DNA of 64,000 nucleotides from Antennarius striatus (Eukaryota > Chordata > Actinopteri > Lophiiformes > Antennariidae), in the NCBI RefSeq assembly GCF_040054535.1, contig NC_090785.1, positions 21,023,001 to 21,087,000 of the forward strand. Direction: 5' to 3'. Positions 17,061 through 28,154 of this stretch are shown one piece after another. The position numbers and the translations under genes are program-made. The notes beneath the pieces are model-generated. The model was not told the DNA's origin. It did no database searches and was given only the letters and a program-made list of their open reading frames with translations. Every line of letters begins with the position of its first letter. Position 1 is the first letter of the stretch.

Positions 17061-17194
17061 ATGGCGTGTTTGGAGCGTGGCGTCAGACACAGCTGCAGCT
17101 CAGCCTCTGTGCGGGGCCCACAGCGTGGAGACACGTGGAGGCCAACACACCCACCAAGTCAAACTGCCCACCCGATCCCCACAGCAGTGGCTAA
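16868..17194 (+). CDS. Uncertain ORF beside the CpG island (possible small membrane protein)
   Basis: ATG at 16868 opens 108 codons: a short polar start, a very hydrophobic stretch formed by LTLM repeats and LLAALL (about residues 12-36, a possible signal anchor), then a charged segment with KLQWELEESLLQTR. The hydrophobic part is coded by a 12-bp tandem repeat (gctcatgctaac, about four units at 16909-16957). That same repeat is also open in another frame as Ala-His-Ala-Asn. A donor-like acacgag/gtgttc at about 17039 could end an exon after LLQTR. I recognise no family; it could be chance in GC-rich DNA. Confidence 0.25.
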   Translation: MTWEQNGKSLRGLTLMLTLMLTLMLTLMLLAALLSQRQSTARRKLQWELEESLLQTRGVLNAGRDGVFGAWRQTQLQLSLCAGPTAWRHVEANTPTKSNCPPDPHSSG

Positions 17195-17344
17195 AGGCCT
17201 GCGTGTCCAGCGTCACTAGTGGACCTGTGTTCTCCAGGTCTGCAGAACCGGTCCAGCAGGTCAGACCGTGGCATCGGCTGAAGTCTCTTCTTCAGAAGTA
17301 GAGACGTCTGTTGGATGGGAGACGAAACGTTTTGGAGAACTTCC

Positions 17345-18080
17345 TTAAAGTCCAGTGGGTTGATTTAAACAGCTTTGGATAACCATGACCTGGAGAACTG
17401 AGAACTTACACAGATGTCCCCTGAGACACGTCTACCTCCTGTCCCAGAGGCCCAGCTGAACGGTGAGGCTCTGTTCAGGTCGTGGCCCACATCTCTCCAT
17501 CATACCTTCAGACAGTACCTGGTCTGGTACTGAACTGAAGGCTGGAACCTTTGTTCCATTGGTGGATCGCTGAATCAGAAGTTCTTGATTTGTGAGTTGA
17601 TGTTTTCATGTTTTTGAAGCTCTTTGACTCTCTTTCTTGACGGTGCTTTTCAGGTGTGGCGCCTGACCCGTAGGCTGCAGGTGGAGCTGATGCTGAGGTG
17701 GGTGATGGTGGGCCATTGTGGAATGTTGTGTGGTGTCTCTGCAGCACCACCCCAGTCATGTACTACCTCAGCTGAGACCGTCTCTGCTGTGGAATCTGGT
17801 ACTGGGAGAGAAACCCAGGACTTTGGCACAGGTTGGAGTAAAAACCGTTTACCACAACCTGACTGAAGACCTGGAACAAGCTACTAGTTTTGAGTGTGGA
17901 GCCCGACCTGCATCCAGGAGCAGCCCTCTGACCCCTGTTTACTGTGTTTCTAGTGGGTTGCTGTGGATGCTGGTACCTGGAGACCTGGTTACAGCTTGAA
18001 GTGAAACCTGTTGACAGAACCGTGACTGGAACCTCAGATGTTTGGGTCAACTGACTCACTGATGGTACTTGTAGTTTCTT
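17345..18080 (+). repeat. Long repeat, tandem copy A
   Basis: Matches 18398-19133 at a constant offset of 1,053 bases with very few differences by eye, and also 6563-7110. It begins with 'ttaaagtccagtgggttgat', a motif found elsewhere in the window, and continues through 'gaggcccagctgaacggtga'. No recognised domain. Confidence 0.85.
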
Positions 18081-18099
18081 GTACTTGTAGTTTCTGGTG

Positions 18100-18262
18100 T
18101 GTTGACTTTGAAAGAAGACGTGTCCTCAGGTCGTCTGAGACATGTCTGCAGGAGCAGGAAGTAAACGTGTCTTCAGGTCCTCTGAGACTGGTGTGCAGAA
18201 GCAGGAAGTAAATGTGTCAATATGTCCTCTAAGACACGTCTGCAGGAAGTAGACCTGTCCTC
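18100..18262. repeat. Degenerate tandem repeat of about 55-60 bp, three units
   Basis: Repeated 'gtcctctgagac' ... 'gcaggaagtaaa(c/t)gtgtc' blocks in the linker between the two tandem copies of the long repeat. Confidence 0.6.
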
Positions 18263-18265
18263 TGA

Positions 18266-18432
18266 GACTATCCAAAGCCGTTTAAATCAATCCACTGGAC
18301 TTTAAGGAAGTAGTTGAAGACGTTTCATCTCTCATCAAAGAGACTTCTTTAGTTCTGAAGAAGTCTCTTAAATGAGAGACGACACGTCTTCAACAACTTA
18401 AAGTCCAGTGGGTTGATTTAAACAGCTTTGGA
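18266..18432. repeat. Fold-back inverted repeat, arms about 70 bp
   Basis: Left arm from 'tatccaaagccgtttaaatc' to 'tctctcat' and right arm from 'atgagagac' to 'ttgatttaaacagctttgga' are reverse complements with a few mismatches. It lies at the junction of the tandem copies. Single arms occur at 17290-17395 and 31936-32030. Confidence 0.8.
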
Positions 18433-19231
18433 TAACCATGACCTGGAGAACTGAGAACCTACACAGATGTCCCCTGAGACACATCTACCTCCTGTCCCAG
18501 AGGCCCAGCTGAACGGTGACACTGTGTTCAGGTTGTGGCCCACATCTCTCCATCATACCTTCAGACAGTACCTGGTCTGGTACTGAACTGAAGGCTGGAA
18601 CCTTTGTTCCATTGGTGGATCGCTGAATCAGAAGTTCTTGATTTGTGAGTTGATGTTTTCATGTTTTTGAAGTTCTTTGACTCTCTTTCTTGACGGTGCT
18701 TTTCAGGTGTGGCGCCTGACCCGTAGGCTGCAGGTGGAGCTGATGCTCAGGTGGGTGATGGTGGGCCATTGTGGAATGTTGTGTGGTACCTCTGCAGCAC
18801 CACCCCAGTCATGTACTACCTCAGCTGAGACCGTCTCTGCTGTGGAATCTGGTACTGGGAGAGAAACCCAGGACTTTGGCACAGGTTGGAGTAAAAACCG
18901 TTTACCACAACCTGACTGAAGACCTGGAACAAGCTACTAGTTTTGAGTGTGAAGCCCGACCTGCATCCAGGAGCAGCCCTCTGACCCCTGTTTCCTGTGT
19001 TTCTAGTGGGTTGCTGTGGATGGTGGTACCTGGAGACCTGGTTACAGCTTGAAGTGAAACCTGTTGACAGAACCGTGACCGGAACCTCAGTTGTTTTGGT
19101 CAACTGACTCACTGATGGTACTTGTAGTTTCTGGTATGTGTTTTCTGGTGTGTGATCAGTAAACTCTTGAAGGGTTCATGAGTGGCTTTCATTCCTCATT
19201 GGATTCAGGGTTGGATGTTGGACGTTGATGT
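18398..19231 (+). repeat. Long repeat, tandem copy B
   Basis: Second copy of the 1,053-bp unit. It extends further right than copy A and there matches the right end of copy 1 ('gaagggttcatgagtggctt' and 'ttggatgttg'), so it is the most complete copy. Confidence 0.85.
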
Positions 19232-20215
19232 CCTGGAGCAGCGCCTGTGGTCAACATGTCGTCTCAGGATGGACGTCTGCTGGTGACGTTTTGCTGCTCG
19301 TCTCTCTGGAAAAACACTCCTTGTGTTCCAGGATAGTGCTCGACATCAGCTGGAAGAGAATGGTTGTCCAGCAGCTCCCAGTTTGGTCCAGAGGCAAACG
19401 TCATGGTTTGGTTGTTCACTCAGTGACGGCTGCTGCCAGACATGTAGACGTTATGTTCATTTAAATAAAAAGAGTAAACCTCAACATTCTTCGAATAAAG
19501 TTTATTTTGATGCACTCACATTCAGTGGAGACACTGCATATTGTATTTCAAAGCAAGGAAAGTGGAAAAGTCATTAAATTTGATATTTTACAAAAATTCA
19601 AGAACTATAATGTTCAAAACTAAGAAATGCTTGAAGACTCATCTTTCCCTAAGAATCCTGAACTAATATTTAGTCCCAAACTTCTTAAAAGTCTAGTACT
19701 ATGATTTTTCTTGCTTGCTGGTGTGTTTGGGGTCGTCTTTGAACATACAGTAGTTTCTAAGGCATTTGGTCTTCAGGCCACAGTAACATGACCCCTGCCG
19801 GTGTTCTGATGGACTCAAACTTATCCAGGATCCCTGGTAGTGATAAATAGAACCAATACCCCAGTACCAGAAACGTCCCGCATTCTGATGCTCCACCACT
19901 GTGTGCAGCGGCTTGGGCTCAGTGTGTGTGGGCCCTCTGACAGACTGTCCGTGGCCCTTAGACCCTAAACACCAACCTGACCCTTACCAGTCCAGAGTGT
20001 GGCTCCATGTCTTTGATTGTCTTGGGGGAGATCCATGTCTGTGGATGCGTTGTCTCACTATGTGGGTAAAACACCACCATATGGAGGAGATGAGAGCCAG
20101 GATGATGAAGTACTCCTGGTTTTACCGGTTTGTGTGGAATGAACTCAGGAGTGATCGTGTGACGGTCTCCTGAGGAGGTCTTCTGTGTTACGCCTGACTG
20201 AATGAGCAGTTAAGA
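19232..20215. other. Intergenic DNA, no gene recognised
   Basis: AT-rich unique sequence with short chance frames. 'catttaaataaaaagagtaaac' gives an isolated AATAAA at about 19465. No transposon or exon boundary pairs were found. Confidence 0.3.
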
Positions 20216-20394
20216 GTTAATACACATCACATGAACCGAATGAGTGGCCCCACGTCGCCCACGGGGGGGACGTGACTCGTCCAGCCTGTACCAGCTGAGA
20301 AAGGCCCCACCCCCGATTCGGAGAAGAGAAGGAGTGACCGGTTGTGACCGGTCGGTGGCGGTAGTGAGCCCCCCGGTCGGTTTGCTCCCGCCAG

Positions 20395-20480
20395 CGAGCC
20401 TGAAAGAAGAAGCACTTCCTGTTTCCGGTGTTCAAACGGCGGCGGCAGGTCGAGTGTTAGCTGGTGACCCAGACTGAACG
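20395..20480 (+). promoter_or_regulatory. spdl1 promoter and non-coding first exon
   Basis: GC-rich island with ETS-like cacttcctg at 20413-20421, a second ttccgg, and TTCAAA at 20431-20436, the reverse complement of the CHR element (TTTGAA) of G2/M genes. 'gactgaac/gtaagt' at about 20479 is a strong donor for a non-coding first exon; the start codon lies in the next exon at 21129. Confidence 0.55.
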
Positions 20481-21128
20481 TAAGTCCACCCTGAACCCTA
20501 ACCCTAACTAACTAACTAACTAACTCACCGGCCGTCTCTGTATGTGACGTCAGTTCAGACAGACGGACGGGACGGTCGCGTCAGACTGACGTGTGTCCGG
20601 TTGGCGGTTCGTTTGTTGTTCGTATTGGAACAGGTCCTGTCCGTCTGTGTGCTGCTGACTCGGGTGTGGACAGCGTTCGCTCTCTGACATCTACCTAGTT
20701 CTCATGATCAGGTTTTCACTATTTATCAATTGATCTCTCAACCTATAGAATGTCAAAATAAATAAAATAAAATTCATCACAATTCCCAAGTACCAAATGT
20801 GACATTTCTGATCGTAAATAAAGAGCAAATGCTTCAGTTCAGCAATCTGGAGCTGACAAATGTCATAACATTATATGAAGCTTTGATTAATGCATGTTTT
20901 ATTATAGGTGCAAATATTTTATTTTTCATCTGCTAGTCACTTGATTCATTGCTTGTATAACATGTTTTCAGGTTATAATTCATAAGTTGAATCAATAGAC
21001 ATTAAAAGAGATGATAGCGAGTAGCTGGAAGGAACACGGCGCAGACCGGTGGTGTCGGGGCTGAGGTCTGTTAGCCTCCACTGCCGGCTGCAGACACGCT
21101 GACCTGACACGAGTCCTCTTCCCTGCAG

Positions 21129-24100
21129 ATGGCAGCTGAGGAGGAGACGCAGCGGCTCAGGAGGAGGCTGAAGGAGAGCGAGGAGCAGGTCCATCAGGCT
21201 GCCAGGGCGGGGCTGGACCTCCTCCAACAGCAGGTGGAGCTGCAGCACCGACTGGACGAGCAGAGGGTGGAGATGACCAACGCCCTGGAGGTACGCCGTG
21301 CTCGTCTGGAATCAGGTGTCTGTGGTCAGCAGCGTCCGTAGCCGACAGACGTCTGTAGTCGTATCGATTGGCTGCGTTCCGTCTTGCATTCAGACTCGTC
21401 ATCTCCGGCATCAGGACTTCCACGCTGAAGTGAGACCCTCACCTCAGTCCACACAACAGAGTCCCCAGTAAACATAGGACTCATCTTAGTGGTCCCCCAC
21501 CCCTGGTCTGTGGGTCGGTACCGGTGTGTGGGTCAGTCGGTACTGAGGAACACAGAAAGAATCCAGAACTTCCATTGTTTTTTTTTCTGATCTGATTCTG
21601 AACAATGTTTTGTTTCAAATGAGTGGATTCTCTCCTCCACGTCTGTCTATGAGTCAATCTTGATGCTTGTCAAGATGCTTGCCTCAGTCACATGACTACC
21701 CTCCGGCCACTAACACAGAATACATTACCGCTAAACTGAAACTCCCAAGCTAGCAGAACCAACAAGAAACAAACCTTCTGTGTAAAGTTTCTTTGTGCAG
21801 AGAAAGAAACCAGTGAGGAGACAGAAGAAGAACCTACAACTACAAAGAAAAAGAAAGCTGTAAAACACCAGTTTTTCTGCTGGTCATATAGTTTTCTTTT
21901 TTGTATTTATCCACCACACCTTAAAGGCGGGTCCATGAACATACTGTCTGACGTGAAACCGGTCTGTGGAGAACACAAAGTTTTGGACCAGTGGGTTAAC
22001 TGACAGACGGAATGGAGAGTGTCAACCAGAACATCAGCCTAACAACTCCCTGTTCGCATCTGTGTTTCAACATTTACACACTCATACTTTCACGTGAATA
22101 TCCAAGCTAAATGGTAGCAGCGGGTTCCACGTGTTTACATCTTCCCTCTCAGCGGTAGAGCGGACGCCTCATGACCAGATCTTGCCCAGACATCGGCGGT
22201 TCGATTCCCGCTCCCACCAGACATCCTATGTGTGTGAGCTGATGGTGGGAGGTGTCAGCTCACCTCCCTGCCACTGCTAGGGAGCCCTTGAGCAAGTCGC
22301 GACCCGTCACTCTGCTTCCCCTATACTCCTGCACTAAATGCATGCCTACAGGCCTCGACTGTGTTGTGTCTGTTTCAGGGGGCTGTACATAACATTGTGC
22401 TGTGATTAACACATATATACACACACACACATAAATATATATGCATGTCAATGAATGAATGTAAAGAAAACTTCCCCACTGAGGGATCAATAAAGTGAAT
22501 TTAATCTTAACTCATTTGTCTCAGGTCCTTGAGCAGGACAAGTACTCCCTGCAGAAGGAAGTGGAGTTAAAGACTCGGATGCTCGAGTCGCTGCAGACGG
22601 ACTATGAGTGTGTGAAGAGCCACCAGAGACGGCAGCTTCAGGAGCAACAAGAACATCTGGAGAGGAACCACAACTCAACCGTCAGCGAGCTCAACAACAA
22701 GGTGTGGCTCCGGCCGTTCACGGCCATCTTCTTAGGAAACGCTTTCAGTAAATGTGTCCCGTGAGTCCGACAGGAAGCAGCATCATGTAGGCCCATGAGC
22801 AGCAACGTGTCTACAGCTAAGGTCTCCAAAGTCACAGCAAAACCAGCTGCTTTGTGGATGTGGGGAAAAATACATAAAATATGAAACAGCAGGAGAATGG
22901 AACCAACAGGAGAATGAAGGCTGCTGATGTTTCTCTTGCTTCGTTTCTCAGATGATGAAGTTGCGGTCGGCGCTGGAGGAGACCCAGCTGAGTGAGAAGC
23001 AGCTCCAACACAAGCTGGAGCTGCAGACGGAGACTCTGAACAGCCGAACGGAGGAGCTGCGAGCTCTGAACGAGCACGCCCAGAGCTCCATGACCTCAGA
23101 GATGATGGACATGCAGATGAAGATCATGGACCTGGAGCAGATCAAGGTGAAGCGGACGAGGAGCTCATTCATTCCATTGTCTGTCATTCGGTCAGGATGT
23201 AGCCGTGCTTTGGTTTGACTGCTGTAGGTCAGCTGAATGTTGTGTGTCTGCCAGGTGGAGCTGGAGCAGAACCTGCAGGAGTTACGCTACAGCGAGCAGC
23301 GGATGGAGCTGACCAATAGCAGCCTGCAGCGTCACCTGCAGCAAATCACAGTGGAGAAAGAAGAGCAGCAGAAGGAGGCAGTTTCCTGGTTCAATGCCCT
23401 GGAGGTGAACGCATGAGCACCACAGCACATGTGGTGTCACATGACCCACATCCATTCAGACACGTCACCCCACACGAGAACACACCATGTGTGACCCATG
23501 AGAAAAACAGCTCACTGGCTGTCAGTGGCGTCTGTAGACGTCCGTTCTGGTCTTCAACTGGGGGATGTGGGGGTGCGGGGAGTGGAGCTTGTCAGTGAAT
23601 ATTGGGTGTCTAATCATGGAATTTATCATCATGGGGGGGCTGGTGTTGTCTCATGCTCCCAGTGGGAGGAGTTGAGATGTGAGGAAGCGATCTGAGTGTC
23701 GGGTGTAGACTGAAACTAAATGTAGAGCGCTGCCGGTTCTCACCTGCACCACGGTTTAGCTCTGGACCCTCATTGGTTGATCGGGTGTGTGTCCCTGAAT
23801 CTTCTGACCTTTCTGTCTGTTTCTGCACAGAAATCACGCGAGGCCAACCGGGACCTCCAGATCCAGCTGGACCAGCTCTTGCAGCAGGCCCAGGATCCCA
23901 ACAGCAGAGGGAATTCCCTGTTTGCTGAGGTAGGAGCCAGAATGAGGACCCCTTACCAAAAAATGAGAGTATCATGGAAAAGTTCATTTATCTCCTTAAG
24001 TAATATAGATTCAGGGCCCAGAATTTAAACAATTTCAAGTATCTTTGTGTGTAATTTGCCCTATGGGGGATCAAAACAGCTCTACTGTCCACTGGGGGCT

Positions 24101-25088
24101 CGAGGGTTTGGGACTCCGGTTGCGCCAAACCGGGCGACGTCACGGTCCTTGATATTTTTCTTGCCATAGGGGTTCTGTTACTGCTCTTAGTCTCGCCTGT
24201 CACCCAGGACCTATTTTTCAAGGGAGACCCTAGCAGGAGCATAAAGCCCCCGACAACATAGCTCCTGGGATCATTCGGGCATTCAAACCCCCCCCATGAT
24301 AAGGCTTTTTCCACACTCTTAGACTGTTTAAAACACTTATGTAAAGTTGCAGCGCACACACACGGATGTCGTCAGCCAATAGCATGCACGTACGGTATCA
24401 CGTGACTACAGCTCATGGGAGACACTTGCTCCTCGCCACTCGCTCTCTCCGCGATGTAGTGAAGCCGTGCATCTTGAAGCGGGAATCTATTTTCAGAATT
24501 TAAGTCAACTTTTCATTAAATATGTTGACTTCTTTACAATTTATGTATTCATTTTTTGTAATAATTTGAAAATTTCTAAGTTTCTGATCTGTGTCACGGT
24601 GGGCCCGTGGCCTGCACCACGATGCCCCCCCCCCATGTCTGACATGAGCCTCTCCTTCCTGTTGGCAGCTGGAGGATAAACGTGCTGACATGGAGAGAAA
24701 GCTGAACAGTATGAAGATCCAGCACCAGTCGCTGCAGAAGCAGCACGCCTTCAGCAACCAGCAGCTGCAGCGCATGAAGGTCTGGACCAACCGACACACA
24801 CACAGACCCGCTGTGTGTTTGCGACCCGAACAGCAGCAAGGAATATGTGTGTGTGTGTGTGCAGGTCCAGATCGCCACTCTGATGCAGCTGCTTGGCTCC
24901 AGGGCCGACCCCGCCCAGCAGGAGAGGCTGCAGGCCATGCTGGCCGAAAAGAACGGGGAGATCCAGAACCTGATGACCAAACTGCAGAGGCTGGAGAAGG
25001 TGGAGTTGAGCCGTCAGAGCCCAGTCCCATAATGCAACGGGAGAAACCCTGATGAGAGAACCGCTGTGTATAACTGTAATTGTTTGTG

Positions 25089-25121
<33 letters not shown>

Positions 25122-27191
25122 AGGTGGTCTTAAAGTCTCAGCCAGCTAACCCCGCCCCCTCGGACTGCGCGGATGGTCGTGATGAAACCTACTACACAGA
25201 CCTGCTCCAGATGAAGCTGAACAATGCTATGTGAGTTCCATCATATAAACACACGTGTGTGTGTGTGTGTGTGTGCGTGTGCGTGTTCACACATTCAAAC
25301 ACGTCATTTTACAAAGAAGTACGATTACTGATGGCCGACACCAGTCAACCGTCACTATGGTTTCTGTTTGACGGAAAAAGTCAGCACTGAAAAACATGAA
25401 GAGAAGATAAATAAAAATACTTAAAGTCAGCAACAAACAACCCCATCTGGTTTATCAGCTCAGTTAAAGATTACATTAGATTACATTATATTATATTGCA
25501 TTAGATTAGATAGACTTTAATGATCCCAAACTGGTAAATTCACATGCTGCAGCATCATTCAGACAAACAAAATCAAGGAGATTATACATTGAAGAAAATT
25601 AAGACATGAGGGGAAAGTGAATAATAATGGAATAATAACAATAATAATAATTTATTAATAATATGAATAAGATCAGGAGACTCAGTTGTGAGATGAAATG
25701 AAGATGAGAGGACATGATGACAGCGACCTGTCGGACCAGTCCGATCCGTCTGTCTGTGCTCTGTCCTCAGTAAGGATGTGGAGCGACTCGGAGATGAACT
25801 GTCCCTGCAGAGAATGAAATCCCTGTCGGAGAATCAGAGAGCTCTGGAGCTGGAGAGGAAGCTCTTCACCTCTGATCGGCTCTTCAAACAGGTCCGTGAA
25901 CGCTGGTCGCCTAGCAACGATACGGTACGGGTACCGGTTTTCCTACATAATGAGAAATCCCCAACGTGTCTGGGATTCTAGTAGTGAAGCGCAGTGTGAG
26001 TACAGTGTGTAACATGTCAGTGTGTCGGTGCTCATCTGTTCTGTCAGTGCTGCTCATTCAGACACGTTTTCATCCTGCTCTCAGGCTCAAAGTGATAAGA
26101 TCAAGCTGCAGCTACGAGTGGACGAGCTCCAGCACAAATACGAACCCAAAGGTGAGTTCAGTAGCAAACCTGAAGTTCTGTTGGTCTTCTGGATGAAAGT
26201 TTAAGGACCTGCTGCTCCAGACTGAACACCTGCAGCTCACTCTGAACCATAGATGACACACTCAGACATTAACGGGTTTCCTGTTTAGAGGCGAAGAGGA
26301 ACCTGATCCAGAAGACGAAGAAAGAGAAGCTTCCTGTTGACGTCGTCCTCTCCTCTGAGGCAGCGACTGTGGAGGTCGAGGAGCCGGATGTCACCAACGC
26401 CGAGCCTGAAGACCATGAGGACCACATCTGTCCTCTAACAGAGGCAGTGAACGCCACACCAGGTCAGCTGGTCCACTGAAACGAGGACCAGCTGTCCTTG
26501 TTTCAGTGTCCATCACTCAGATGTCCATCATCTGAGTGATGGCCAGAGAGTTGATGACACTCTGTGACCTCTGACCTCACAGAACTTACCGTAACATCTG
26601 GAATAAATGGAACGTTGAGGAAACGCCTGATGAATCTGCTGCAGCTACCATTAGCATGTCTGCAGTGGCTGCAGCTGCCTCGCCTGAAGCTGAACTGGCT
26701 TCATGTCTGCAGCCTGTTCAGCTTCAAGTGAGGCATGGAGAACCTCACCAACATTAACATTCCATTAACCAGTGTGTTGGTTTTGAAGGAGGTTAGCTTA
26801 GCCGTTTTACAAACGCTAGCAATACTCAGCCTAATTAAACAGGAAACAACTGTTTCCTGGTGTCATCATCTCCAAACCAGCAGCAGCAGTGAGGAACTAA
26901 TGAATGTGTTTTATCTGCTGCTTTTACTAATGTTCATTTGGACAGATGTTTACATGACATACAGTATAGACCAATCATATTCCATTAGCTTCGTTAAGGT
27001 CATTCAGACTAAACAGCTACACATTTTAACACAAACTCCAGATCCTGCTGCTGGTCCAGTGTGAACAGAACTCACACCTCATGTGATGAACCGTTGTGTG
27101 TTGTAGGGTCAGAGCTGGAGCCGCGGCCCGCTAAGTGTGTGAAGATCAGCGTGGATGAGCCCGTCGTGATTCCCAGCTCCAGGTCAGTGGG

Positions 27192-27250
<59 letters not shown>

Positions 27251-28154
27251 GGATGGACGTATTGATCTACCTAGTATGTGACAGACCAGGACAGAGAAGT
27301 CGTGTACCTGACTGCTACTCAGTTATAAGTCACACACATTACACACACATTACACACACACATTGCACACACATTATACACACATTATACAGACGTTTCT
27401 AAAGCAGCAGCAAATGAAACCGTTTCCTGCTGTCCGTCCTGTCAGTCAGAATGAGTTGCATCCTCAACTAGTTCCACAAGATGTGACGTTAGTTGAATTC
27501 CACGATACAGCGATAAACTATTTTATTGTTTACGGTAATTCAAACGTTTATGAACCCTCCCCATACTGATATTAAACCACCTTCTATATGTGTTACCTTT
27601 TCCCACACTCTTATAGATTATTAGAGTGCTTTTAAGTGCTTCTTTAATGCCTGCCGTGAGTCTTGGAATGCTGTCAGCCAATAGCATGCGTGTACGGTGT
27701 CACGTGACTAGCTACTAAACATCCACGATGTAGTGAAGCCGGGCATCTTGAACCGCGAATACGCAAGGGATTACTGTAGTGATTTATGATTTACAGACAT
27801 AAAGTGGAGTAGAATGACGTAAACTTGATATTTATTTTTTCGGGTATTTTTGTGAAAACTGATGTGTAATCAAAAATAACAGGCTACACCCTGGACGAGT
27901 CACCAAACCAAGAACCTTCTACCCATTGTGCCACCATCCTGCCTGATTTGAAACGATACACCCAGCATGAGATGTCTGCTGATGTGATGAGTCACGTCTG
28001 TGTGTTCTCCTTCAGCTCTTCAGTGGCTGACGCTAAGTGGATGGAGGAGAACCAGCAGGAGAACCGAAGAGACGAAAGAGGAAAGAAGAGAGCGGTGGAG
28101 GTGATCCATGTGGGCGCCAGCAGCAGCATGGAGAACCAGTGCGCCCAGCAGTAG
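21129..28154 (+). CDS. spdl1: Protein Spindly, kinetochore dynein/dynactin adaptor (13 coding exons, 570 aa)
   Basis: Coiled-coil adaptor that brings dynein-dynactin to the outer kinetochore through the RZZ complex and removes checkpoint proteins. Coding exons: 21129-21290, 22525-22701, 22952-23146, 23255-23404, 23831-23929, 24669-24779, 24865-24999, 25124-25230, 25771-25891, 26085-26151, 26289-26462, 27107-27182, 28016-28154; 1,713 bases, all phases consistent. The start ATG is the first codon after an acceptor. Residues 24-32 AARAGLDLL form the CC1 box (dynein light-intermediate-chain contact). GNSLFAE at 255-261 is the Spindly motif (dynactin pointed end). TYYTDLLQMKL and LSENQRALELERKLF are family signatures. 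The C-terminus QCAQQ keeps the CAAX farnesylation box (CPQQ in human). Coiled-coil heptads fill about residues 1-430; the tail is short and disordered. Length is near the roughly 600 residues usual for the family. Several acceptors sit next to (TG)n runs. Confidence 0.96.
21595..21935 (+). repeat. Dispersed repeat, copy 1 (second copy at 63.43-63.73 kb)
   Basis: Shares 'aaatgagtggattctctcct', 'cacatgactacc', 'aacacagaatacattaccgc' and 'cagtttttctgctggtc' in order with 63425-63725. Family not recognised. Confidence 0.7.
22145..22508 (+). mobile_element. tRNA-derived SINE with LINE-like tail, in spdl1 intron
   Basis: B box ggcggttcgattcccgctcc, body 'ggtgggaggtgtcagctcac', tail 'actgagggatcaataaagtg'. 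Same family as 5.04-5.42 kb. Its tail ends only 16 bases before a spdl1 acceptor. Confidence 0.85.
24058..24290 (+). repeat. Dispersed repeat, second copy of the 5.7-6.1 kb family
   Basis: 'accgggcgacgtcacggtcc', 'agggagacccta' and 'ctcctgggatcattcgggca' repeat the 5860-6050 sequence in the same order, with differences. Confidence 0.65.
24291..24490 (+). mobile_element. pogo-like MITE fragment
   Basis: Carries 'cagccaatagcatgca', 'atcacgtgactac' and 'gatgtagtgaagccg', the same ordered motifs as copies at 27.47-27.78 and 50.08-50.34 kb. Its left terminal repeat is missing. Confidence 0.65.
25485..25560 (-). repeat. LINE 3'-tail fragment
   Basis: 'gatagactttaatgatccca' is the reverse complement of the '...ggatcaataaag' tail seen on several SINE and LINE copies here. 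Confidence 0.5.
26463..26542 (+). promoter_or_regulatory. Cluster of three stem-loops at a spdl1 5' splice site
   Basis: Hairpin A: 26465-26474 with 26485-26494 (10 bp perfect). Hairpin B: 26475-26488 with 26494-26507 (14 bp with one G-U). Hairpin C: 26510-26523 with 26529-26542 (14 bp perfect, 5-base loop). A and B overlap and cannot form together. A starts two bases after the GT at 26463. Pairing is visible in the sequence; any function is inference. Confidence 0.6.
27470..27780 (+). mobile_element. pogo-like MITE, nearly complete
   Basis: 'cgatacagcgataaacta' at the left, 'ccctccccatactgatatta', 'cagccaatagcatgcgtg' and the right end 'ccgcgaatacgcaagggatt' + 'actgta'. It matches the MITE at 50.08 kb through its length. 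Confidence 0.75.
27870..27950 (-). repeat. SINE-like head fragment, inverted
   Basis: 'cccattgtgccaccatcctg' is the reverse complement of the head of the 7.35-kb repeat type. Confidence 0.5.

Noticed and set aside
17820-17866. Phe-Gly-x-Gly pattern (DFGTGWSK) in the tandem repeat, reminiscent of an antigen-receptor J segment
   Set aside because: No heptamer/nonamer recombination signal upstream, the third copy has Cys for Gly, and no receptor exons are nearby.
20217-20477. Three overlapping frames of 60-77 codons in the spdl1 promoter region
   Set aside because: Explained by high GC content of the promoter; they run across the probable first donor.
23413-23987. Frames of 60-125 codons antisense or beside spdl1 exons
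   Set aside because: Shadow frames of GC-rich coding exons and introns; no signals of their own.
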